This document shows positions 1-6,020 of a stretch of DNA of 10,979 nt, piece by piece; the first letter of the stretch is position 1, and each line of letters begins with the position of its first letter. Under the pieces are notes generated by a model. It saw nothing but the letters and a program-made list of their open reading frames with translations. It was not told where the DNA came from and made no database searches. Origin of the DNA: Gammaproteobacteria bacterium (GTDB lineage Bacteria > Pseudomonadota > Gammaproteobacteria > Eutrophobiales > Eutrophobiaceae); assembly GCA_012270695.1 (NCBI GenBank), contig JAAXHV010000013.1:1-10979 (forward strand), written 5' to 3'. Both the position numbers and the translations under genes were made by a program.

Positions 1-279
1 GACCGCCGAGAGCAGGAAGTCACGCCGCTCAAAATCGAAAAACTTGTCGGACCGGAAATCAATGATATCAAACCCGCACAACCGCGCGCCGCTATGGCGG
101 AACGGCGCCAACAGTTCGCCGTTACCTGCACAGGGGTCGAAAATCAGTTTCGGGGCCGGATTAAGGGATAATAGTTTTCGCTTGAAGAAATCGGCGACAG
201 GCTCAGGCGTTGAGTAGTAACCGGTGTCCCGCCTGTCGATTCCAGCGTTGTCAAAGACCGATTTTCTATGCCTGCCCAT
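1..279 (-). CDS. N6-adenine DNA methyltransferase, N-terminal part (cut by window edge)
   Basis: The first 93 codons are present and the gene runs off the left edge. The N-terminus reads YYSTPEPVADFF (residues 21-32), a motif X-like element of N6-adenine DNA methyltransferases. It is followed by FDPCAGNGELL (residues 48-58), a good AdoMet-binding motif I. FDIIDF (70-75) fits the acidic motif II strand that follows. The catalytic (D/N/S)PP(Y/F) motif IV would lie beyond the edge, so activity and target cannot be judged. ATG at 279 is chosen as the start. A GTG nine bases upstream (286-288) is in frame and cannot be excluded, and the frame stays open to a TGA that overlaps the end of the upstream gene. 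No clear Shine-Dalgarno precedes the ATG. The gene lies 55 bp downstream of the coiled-coil gene on the same strand and may be cotranscribed with it. It could be a solitary methylase, a type IIG enzyme or a phage-derived methylase. The methylase assignment is firm; the subtype is open. Confidence 0.85.
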   Translation of the reverse strand, partial: MGRHRKSVFDNAGIDRRDTGYYSTPEPVADFFKRKLLSLNPAPKLIFDPCAGNGELLAPFRHSGARLCGFDIIDFRSDKFFDFERRDFLLSAV

Positions 280-334
280 TAGAATCACAGGGCGCGGGAC
301 GGGCCAGCGATGGCCATCGGAACGGAACTTGTGG

Positions 335-898
335 TCAATCCAGCAGAGAGTTCACCCAGCGAAAATAAAACGGGCCAATGGCCAACAGTAAAAACGTCAT
401 CGTCACTATCAGACCTCCAAGTTTGATAACTATCTTATCTTGCATCGATCTCATTTCCTGACGCAGGAGATTCTCTGAAGCCTCAATTTTCCCAAGCAAA
501 GACTTCTCTGAAGCTGCAATTTCACCACGCAAAGACTTCTCCGAGGCTGCAATTTCACCACGCAAAGACTTCTCCGAGGCTGCGATTTCACCACGCAAAG
601 ACTTCTCCGAAGCTGCGATTTGACCACGCAAAGACTTTTCCGAAGCTGCGATTTGACCACGCAAAGACTTTTCCGAGGCTTCCATATCTTTGCGCACTAA
701 TTCAATATCTTTGCGTACTAATGCCAGGTCGGCTTTAGTCGCCACAGTCTGACTCACTGCCGTGCTGATAGTCGTCACGATGCCTTCCGCTTGAATATGG
801 TCAAAACCGATTTCCCGCAATCCCTGGGCGGCGCTCAGTGTATCAAAGGTGACCGACTTAGGATTGCCGCTGGCCGGCGTTTCGTTAGTTGCTGTCAT
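335..898 (-). CDS. CCDC90/DUF1640-like membrane-anchored coiled-coil protein with 11-residue tandem repeats
   Basis: This is a 187-residue protein. The N-terminal third (about residues 16-60) has FDTLSAAQGLREIGF, then QAEGI and ATKADLALVRKDI, the pattern of the CCDC90/DUF1640 family whose mitochondrial members include MCUR1. Two heptads (LVRKDIE, LVRKDME; 60-73) lead into six near-identical 11-residue units of the form ASEKSLRGxIA (about 73-138) and one degenerate unit to 149. A single membrane segment (about 157-178, GGLIVTMTFLLLAIGPFYF) lies near the C-terminus, leaving a short tail. This suggests a tail-anchored protein with a long cytoplasmic rod that oligomerises. The biochemical role of bacterial members is not known to me. 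Start choice: GGAGG (905-909) abuts an ATG at 904 with no spacing but lies 6 nt from the ATG at 898, so the latter is preferred. The gene is followed by the methyltransferase on the same strand. Family assignment is likely; function is unknown. Confidence 0.85.
   Translation of the reverse strand: MTATNETPASGNPKSVTFDTLSAAQGLREIGFDHIQAEGIVTTISTAVSQTVATKADLALVRKDIELVRKDMEASEKSLRGQIAASEKSLRGQIAASEKSLRGEIAASEKSLRGEIAASEKSLRGEIAASEKSLLGKIEASENLLRQEMRSMQDKIVIKLGGLIVTMTFLLLAIGPFYFRWVNSLLD
485..682 (-). repeat. 33-bp tandem repeat (six units) encoding hendecad coiled coil
   Basis: Six consecutive 33-bp units encode the 11-residue pattern (A/E)ASEKSLRGxI in frame, and a seventh diverged unit extends to 452. 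On the plus strand most units begin GCAAAGACTT(C/T)TC(C/T)GA at 496, 529, 562, 595, 628 and 661. Neighbouring units differ at only one to a few bases, several of them silent. Differences accumulate gradually along the array, as expected from recent duplication by slippage or unequal crossover. Copy number is likely to vary between strains without breaking the frame. Confidence 0.92.
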
Positions 899-904
899 TA
901 GCAT

Positions 905-909
905 CCTCC
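905..909 (-). promoter_or_regulatory. Shine-Dalgarno GGAGG deciding the coiled-coil gene start
   Basis: On the minus strand a perfect GGAGG is followed by ATGCTAATG. The first ATG (904) has no spacer and the second (898) has a 6-nt spacer, so the second is the probable initiation codon and the protein starts MTATNETP. Confidence 0.6.
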
Positions 910-1142
910 AAGGTTAGTGGTGGAAACATCGCTGGTAGAAAACCTGCCTGAATTTCTCACCGAGTCCTGAAAATGTAAGCCGTTATTTATGCAAAACGAC
1001 GACTTTGTGAAACTGCAACATACCACGGCAGGATGATTATTGCAAGCGATCTGAACGACTTGGTGTAGCGTCATTTGTGGCATCCGGGAACGATGACCTT
1101 CATATCGTAAGCCTATGTTAAACTAGAGATCTTGAGCGCTCC

Positions 1143-2381
1143 ATGAAGAGAAAACCCAGAAAAAAGCACAGGAACCCGGGACAAACTCCTCGACCTGGCG
1201 GGGCCAGCACAGCCGCCGCCACGCGGCCCGCTGAACCACTGCTCAAGGGCTTTCCGAACCGGGAGGTGTTGGCAATCTTTCTCGTCGCCAAGGCTGTAGT
1301 CGTAGCGACGCTCCTCCTTGCTTTCTACAGCTTTGACGAGCTGCACAGCGTCAACCTCTGGAACCGCTGGCATTCCGGCAAGGACGTGCTCGACGCCCTC
1401 TATCTGCCCTTCGCCAACTGGGACGGCCAGCACTACGTGCTACTCGCAGACTGGGGCTACCAGGGACATCCGCACAGCCATGCGTTCTTCCCGCTGTATC
1501 CCCTGGCAATAAGCGCCGTACAGCTCATCTTGGGCGACGTCTACGTGTCCGCCTTCGTGCTGAACCTGCTGTTGTCGTACCTGTTCTGCTACGTTTTTCA
1601 CCGTTATGCCGGCCACTTCCTGCCTGCCGGAGATGCGTCCAGGGCGCTGGCCCTCCTGCTGTGCTATCCGACCGCGTTCTACCTGACCGTGCTGTACTCG
1701 GAGGCATTGTTTATGCTGCTGCTGTTCGGCTTCCTCTACTTCTACGACCTGCGCAAGAGCTACCTCAGCGTGGCGTTTGCCCTGTTGCTGCCGCTGGCGC
1801 GCGGGCAGGCAGCTTTCATATTGGCGGCCCTGTTGATCGTCATTGCAATCAGGCGCTTCAAGGGCAAACCTGTAGACTATCGATATGAGGCTTGCAACCT
1901 GACTGCGTTTGCCGTGGGCGCACTGTTGTACCTGGGGTTTTTCCAGGTGGCGGTGGGCGATGCGTTCTCAGGGATCAAGGCGCAGGGCAGTTTCGTATTC
2001 GGCAATTCACTCGCTAACATATTCAACCCCGGACATTTTCTTGCGTATCTGTTCTCCGCAACCCAGGGCGTGTTCAGCTACACCTATTCGCTGACGGACA
2101 AGATATTCGTAATCGCCTCGCTGCTGTCCATCGGTATCGTCACCAAGACAAAGAATGTGATGTGGCTGGTGCTGTACTTCATGCTGCTCTACCCGGTAGC
2201 AGCGATGGGCACGGGCGGCTCCTTCTCGCGCTTCTCCCTGGTCGCAGCGCCCATTCTCATCCTCGCAGTCTGGGCGGTCTACGCCAGGCATGCGCGGGTC
2301 ATCTACAGCGTCGGCGCGGTCTTTCTCGCCGTGCAGCTTTTGTTTGCCGGCCGCTTCGCTCTTAACCTGTGGGTCGGATAA
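1143..2381 (+). CDS. PIG-V-like integral membrane mannosyltransferase
   Basis: This 412-residue polytopic protein has a very basic cytoplasmic N-terminus (MKRKPRKKHR) and roughly eight to ten hydrophobic segments from residue 42 onward. It shows the conserved pattern of PIG-V/Gpi18-like (GT76-type) glycosyltransferases. WDGQHY (93-98) carries the predicted catalytic Asp in the first extracytoplasmic loop. FFPLYP (115-120) follows, then LYSEALF (184-190) and a C-terminal SRFSLVAAP (362-370). Eukaryotic PIG-V adds the second mannose of the GPI anchor from dolichol-phosphate-mannose. Bacterial relatives are presumed to use a polyprenyl-phosphate-linked sugar on the periplasmic side, but their acceptor is generally unknown. 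Length is close to that of the family and the gene looks intact. No strong Shine-Dalgarno is seen before the ATG. The TAA stop overlaps the ATG of a broken GT22 gene (TAATG), so the two were once translationally coupled. The fold and family are well supported; mannose as donor is inferred. Confidence 0.8.
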   Translation: MKRKPRKKHRNPGQTPRPGGASTAAATRPAEPLLKGFPNREVLAIFLVAKAVVVATLLLAFYSFDELHSVNLWNRWHSGKDVLDALYLPFANWDGQHYVLLADWGYQGHPHSHAFFPLYPLAISAVQLILGDVYVSAFVLNLLLSYLFCYVFHRYAGHFLPAGDASRALALLLCYPTAFYLTVLYSEALFMLLLFGFLYFYDLRKSYLSVAFALLLPLARGQAAFILAALLIVIAIRRFKGKPVDYRYEACNLTAFAVGALLYLGFFQVAVGDAFSGIKAQGSFVFGNSLANIFNPGHFLAYLFSATQGVFSYTYSLTDKIFVIASLLSIGIVTKTKNVMWLVLYFMLLYPVAAMGTGGSFSRFSLVAAPILILAVWAVYARHARVIYSVGAVFLAVQLLFAGRFALNLWVG

Positions 2382-2494
2382 TGCAAGCGCTGGCGTTCGC
2401 CGCGCGCGCAGCCGTGGCCCTGTCCGGCGACTTCGTCCTGCACCCCGACGAGATCATGTAATATCTGGAACCGGCTCACCGCCTGGTGTTCGGC
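2381..2494 (+). pseudogene. 5' remnant of an Alg9/PIG-B-type (GT22) mannosyltransferase gene
   Basis: The frame starts at an ATG overlapping the stop of the PIG-V-like gene (TAATG) and encodes a hydrophobic N-terminus (ALAFAARAAVALSG), then FVLHPDEIM, a TAA stop (2459-2461), and in the same frame YLEPAHRLVFG. Joined, this is the hallmark HPDE(I/H)xQYLEPAHRLxFG of GT22 mannosyltransferases (Alg9, Alg12, PIG-B and bacterial relatives), in which His-Pro-Asp-Glu includes the predicted catalytic acid. The stop falls exactly where family members have Gln, consistent with CAA to TAA. The expected continuation (a glycine-rich turn and a WEWR-like motif) is missing. Similarity ends at about 2494, four bases before the 3' end of the convergent amidohydrolase gene. 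Intact members have about 450-550 residues, so over 90% of the gene is gone. This identification is from motif recognition, not a database search. Confidence 0.72.
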
Positions 2495-2498
2495 AACA

Positions 2499-4220
2499 TC
2501 AGGTTTCCGGGTTGTAAACTTCTTTACCGGATATCACTGTTGATAATACCTTTGTCTCGCTGACGTCTTCCACCGGGATTTGGAAAATATTCCTGTCCAG
2601 GACAATAAAATCGGCGGATTTGCCGACTTCGATACTACCTGTCCGATCGGCTTGTTTCCCCGCAACAGCGCCGTTGATGGTGAATATTCGCAATGCTGTC
2701 TCCAGGTCAACGGCCTGCTCCGGCCACAACTCGCCGGGGAACTGATGGTACGGATCACGCCTCGTCACCATAGCTTCAATACCCGGCCACGGGTTGGGGT
2801 CGGGCACGACTGACGGCCAGTCGGACCCGTAGATGACGTGCGCTCCCGCCTCCAGCAAGGATTTTAACGGCCAGAACCGGTTTGCTCTCTCCTCCCCTAT
2901 CACCCCGACCATGATGTCTACCAGTGGAGACGGATACCAGAGGATGGGGGAGAATTCCGCGGTCACGTTCAATTGTCTGAAGCGCGCCATGTCATCCGGG
3001 TGGATCAATTCCGCATGGGAGATTTCGTGCATCAGGCCGGATGGTCCGTTTGCCTTGCGCGCCGCTTCGATGGCGTCCAGTGCAACCCGGACCGAGCGGT
3101 CGCCGGTTGTATGGATCTTGACCGTCAAGCCCTGGCCGTCCAGGTAAATCATATCCTCGGTCAATTGCTCGGGGGAATGAATCAGTTTACCCGTGAAACT
3201 ATCGCCGAACTTCTCATCCGGCAGGTATGGTTCCAGCATTGCGGCAGTACGCGTCGGCGGGATACCGTCAAGCATGATCTTGATGAACTCGGTCCCGACG
3301 TTCTCCGTAGCATAATCGGCACGCATCCTGACGTTCCTTTCGTAATCGATCCAGGGCATTTTCCAGGCGATACTGGTGCTGGCTTTCATGGTTAGCCGGT
3401 CGGTTTGATCCAGGCCCCGGTAGGCTTTCAGCGCGCGCCCGTCAGCCAGTGCGTCCTTGATCGTCGTTACGCCGACCTTGTTCATTTGCTGCATCGACCA
3501 GGACAGCGCGGTCTCGTATTGCTCGTCGGTATAGGGCGGCAACTTCTCCAGAATATTATAGGCGGCATTATCGACCAGGACGCCCGTCGGCTCCATACTC
3601 CCTGGTTCCCTGATGATCACGCCGCCCTGCGGGTCCGGCGTGTCCTGGTCGATCCCCAGTTCAGCAAGAGCACGGGAGTTGAGCCAGGCCCCGTGTACGG
3701 TCGAATCGCCCAGGTAAATCGGGTGATCGCGGGTGATCGCATCCAGGATGTCCTTGTGCGGAACCGTGTCGCTCTCCAGCAGTTCCATGGCCCACTGCCC
3801 GCCGCGGATCCACTCGCCGGGCAGGGTGGCGGCTGCACACTCCGTTAACTTTGCAACGATCTGGTCCATCGTGTAGGTAAAGGGAAACGCACACTGGAAA
3901 TTATATTTCTCACCGGCTTCCATGGGGTGGACATGCATGTCGTGGATCCCCGGCATCAACATCTTGCCGTCAAGGTCGACAACCCGGGTATGGTCCGCAA
4001 CCAGCGCCTGTATCTCCTGGTTGCCACCTACCGCGATGATCACCCCGTCCTTGACCGCCAGCGCTTCTGCCGTCGTCTGATCGGGGTTGACCGTATAGAT
4101 AAAGCCGTTGGTATATACGCTATCCGGCGCTTGTGACAGGTTGTTTTCAGAACAGCCGCCGGTATAAACCAGCGCCGCTATCAGCGTATAGCAGAAAAAT
4201 CTCTGTATCTGGACTTTCAT
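2499..4220 (-). CDS. Secreted YtcJ-type amidohydrolase (Amidohydro_3), probable lipoprotein
   Basis: This 573-residue metal-dependent hydrolase belongs to the YtcJ/Amidohydro_3 branch of the amidohydrolase superfamily. Visible landmarks are the N-terminal beta-sandwich with ADGxx-like turn (AVKDGVIIAVG, 56-65) and DMHVH (94-98, HxH metal ligands). K314 in FIKIMLDG is the likely bridging lysine. H370 (HTTGDR), H402 (SHAELIHPDD) and the catalytic D467 in GSDWP follow. The C-terminus ends in the usual KVLSTVISGKEVY strand, so the protein is complete. The N-terminus has a hydrophobic segment ending TGGC (Cys23), an imperfect lipobox suggesting export and lipid anchoring. Relatives hydrolyse N-formyl, N-acyl or cyclic amide bonds; the substrate cannot be named here. 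A strong GGAGAGGA lies 8 nt before the ATG, within the last codons of the sulfatase, which ends only 3 bp upstream, so the two are cotranslated. It converges on the GT22 remnant. Confidence 0.9.
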   Translation of the reverse strand: MKVQIQRFFCYTLIAALVYTGGCSENNLSQAPDSVYTNGFIYTVNPDQTTAEALAVKDGVIIAVGGNQEIQALVADHTRVVDLDGKMLMPGIHDMHVHPMEAGEKYNFQCAFPFTYTMDQIVAKLTECAAATLPGEWIRGGQWAMELLESDTVPHKDILDAITRDHPIYLGDSTVHGAWLNSRALAELGIDQDTPDPQGGVIIREPGSMEPTGVLVDNAAYNILEKLPPYTDEQYETALSWSMQQMNKVGVTTIKDALADGRALKAYRGLDQTDRLTMKASTSIAWKMPWIDYERNVRMRADYATENVGTEFIKIMLDGIPPTRTAAMLEPYLPDEKFGDSFTGKLIHSPEQLTEDMIYLDGQGLTVKIHTTGDRSVRVALDAIEAARKANGPSGLMHEISHAELIHPDDMARFRQLNVTAEFSPILWYPSPLVDIMVGVIGEERANRFWPLKSLLEAGAHVIYGSDWPSVVPDPNPWPGIEAMVTRRDPYHQFPGELWPEQAVDLETALRIFTINGAVAGKQADRTGSIEVGKSADFIVLDRNIFQIPVEDVSETKVLSTVISGKEVYNPET

Positions 4221-4223
4221 CGA

Positions 4224-5954
4224 TCAATTCCTCTCCGGAAAATCAACCGACGCCGAGGCATCGGTGATCAGGTAGTGATTCTTTCCATTGGTAAAACGAA
4301 TCTTCAAACCTTCAAATACAAACACGTCATTATCTTCGACGTACTGTTCCCACAGCGCCACCATTTCCCGTAATTTATCCGGCCTGGATTGTGCCAGGTC
4401 ATTCTGTTCGCCCAAATCTTCCCCCAGGTCGTATAACGCCCAGCCGTTCTTACCCCAGGGTTGATTATTCCTGAGCAGTTTCCAGTCGCCCTGCCGGATC
4501 ATGCGCCGATTGAACAATTCGATACCATACACTTGTTCCGGGGGGTGCACAACGGACTGCTGGCCGATCAAGTGCGGGTAAAAAGACTTACCGATCAACG
4601 GGTGTACCCGCCGTCCCTGAAACTCCGGCGCGGGATGGGATACATTTGCCAGTTGCAACAGGGTAGGCGCCACGTCCAGGATGCTGATAAACGCATCCGA
4701 TCGGCCACCCGCCTTAATTTTTTCCGGATACACCGCGATGGTAGGCGACATCATTCCGCCTTGCGTGGGAAAGCCTTTATACATGTGAAACGGCGTATTG
4801 CTGACGTGTGCCCAACCCGGCCCCGTGGAAACGTAGGAACCCGGTTTGCCCATATTACCGTAGCTGTTGTCGAAATTGGCAGGGACCCAAACAGGATTTG
4901 TAAAAAGATCATGCGGGTTATTCCCTTCCGCGCCGTTATCGGAAAAGAACAGGATGAAGGTATTTTCATACTCACCTGAGTCTTTCAGGTATTGAATCAG
5001 GCGTCCGATGTTTTCATCCAGCGCATCCACCATCGCGGCATAGAGTTGCATTCTGCGCACTTCAAACTTCTTCTGCTCCTCGCTGAGCTCCTCCCAGGCA
5101 GGCCATTCCACATGCCGGGGAGCGGGTACCTGTCCTGTCTTAATCAGGCCGGCGGCCTGCATGCGTTCAATGCGTTTATTGCGGATATCGTCATAACCCC
5201 CTGTATAGACACCCTCATACTTGTCGATATATTCCTGTGGCGCCTGCAACGGCCAGTGGGGCGCGGTGTAAGCCGCATAGGCAAAGAACGGTTTGCCGTC
5301 AGTACGATTTTTGTCGATGTACTCGATCAGTTTGTCGGTTAAATTAACAGAAGAATAAAAATCATCGGGCAGCGCCTTTAGCCGCTCCTCGCCTTCCGTC
5401 CAGTGGGCGACGGGGAAGGTTTCAATGATGCCGCGCATATCGGAGAAATGGCTCGCGCCGCCGTGTTTAAGCCAGAAGGCATCCTCGAACCCCCGGTCCA
5501 GGGGGTAATACCCATACTCATAGCCCAGCTGCCACTTGCCCGACATATAGGTGTGATAACCGGCTTCCTTGAGCAGTCTCACAAAAGTAACGATTTGTTT
5601 GTTCAGAAACCCCTCGTAGCCGGGCTTGCCTTTCTGCTCCTCCGACTCCAACCCGTTCATGGTCCCCAGACCGGCGCGATGGGCATCTGCGCCGGATAAC
5701 AGCATCGCCCGGGTGGGAGAGCAGGTGGGCGCGACATGGAAGTTCGTCAGCATCTTGCCGGCGCCGGCCAAAGCATCCAGGTTCGGCGTACTGATCTCAC
5801 CGCCGAATACACCCAGGTCGGAATAACCCAGGTCATCCGCAACAATTAACAGGATATTCGGTCGTGGGTCAGTTTTGTCTGTCGCGGCCTGGTCCGTGCA
5901 GCCGGTTAAACCCAGCAAACCGGCAACTAAAAATATTCTGACAAATATACGCAT
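4224..5954 (-). CDS. Arylsulfatase-family lipoprotein (type I, formylglycine-dependent) with His-to-Gln in the active site
   Basis: This 576-residue protein has a lipoprotein signal (hydrophobic h-region, LTGC lipobox, Cys19). The mature part begins with NILLIVADDLGYSDLG, where D40 and D41 are calcium ligands. Then comes CSPTRAMLLSG (78-88); Cys78 is the residue converted to formylglycine by a sulfatase-modifying enzyme not present in this window. Further sites are GKWQLG (139-144), PHWPLQAP with H233, FFSDNGAEG with D339/N340, and K393 in MYKGFPTQGG. Spacings closely match the Pseudomonas aeruginosa arylsulfatase, and HRAGLGTMN also resembles it, so a PAS-like S1 family member is likely. Oddity: the motif is normally GKWHLG, and the His (equivalent to PAS His115) that contacts the sulfate is Gln142 here. 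The reaction would be hydrolysis of a sulfate ester in the periplasm or at the cell surface. The gene sits between the monooxygenase (66 bp upstream) and the amidohydrolase. Confidence 0.93.
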   Translation of the reverse strand: MRIFVRIFLVAGLLGLTGCTDQAATDKTDPRPNILLIVADDLGYSDLGVFGGEISTPNLDALAGAGKMLTNFHVAPTCSPTRAMLLSGADAHRAGLGTMNGLESEEQKGKPGYEGFLNKQIVTFVRLLKEAGYHTYMSGKWQLGYEYGYYPLDRGFEDAFWLKHGGASHFSDMRGIIETFPVAHWTEGEERLKALPDDFYSSVNLTDKLIEYIDKNRTDGKPFFAYAAYTAPHWPLQAPQEYIDKYEGVYTGGYDDIRNKRIERMQAAGLIKTGQVPAPRHVEWPAWEELSEEQKKFEVRRMQLYAAMVDALDENIGRLIQYLKDSGEYENTFILFFSDNGAEGNNPHDLFTNPVWVPANFDNSYGNMGKPGSYVSTGPGWAHVSNTPFHMYKGFPTQGGMMSPTIAVYPEKIKAGGRSDAFISILDVAPTLLQLANVSHPAPEFQGRRVHPLIGKSFYPHLIGQQSVVHPPEQVYGIELFNRRMIRQGDWKLLRNNQPWGKNGWALYDLGEDLGEQNDLAQSRPDKLREMVALWEQYVEDNDVFVFEGLKIRFTNGKNHYLITDASASVDFPERN

Positions 5955-6020
5955 TTTGACTCTCTTATAGGTGCGTCATACACCACACTCCGGATTGCTA
6001 ATGTTTAACCCCGCTCCCGA

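Noticed and set aside
308..319. 12-bp perfect palindrome CGATGGCCATCG between the coiled-coil and methylase genes
   Set aside because: It could be a regulator site for the methylase, but one short palindrome with no loop and no second copy is not enough to call an operator.
335..898. Possible phage tail-fibre or surface adhesin because of the tandem repeats
   Set aside because: The repeats are charged helical hendecads between a CCDC90-like head and a C-terminal membrane anchor, with no signal peptide, which fits a tail-anchored cytoplasmic rod.
989..1036. Fifteen-codon plus-strand frame (MQNDDFVKLQHTTAG)
   Set aside because: It is too short, has no ribosome-binding site and no similarity I recognise.
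898..1083. Small minus-strand frame (61 codons) upstream of the coiled-coil gene
   Set aside because: The composition is not protein-like, there is no Shine-Dalgarno, and the end runs into the coiled-coil start. The 899-1142 interval shows nothing firm beyond the GGAGG site.
3405..3848. Open frame of 147 codons on the plus strand inside the amidohydrolase gene
   Set aside because: It is antisense to well-conserved amidohydrolase sequence, has no family-like motif, and is explained by GC-rich third positions of the real gene.
4461..4979. Open frame of 172 codons on the plus strand inside the sulfatase gene
   Set aside because: It is antisense to the sulfatase metal-site region and carries no recognisable domain.
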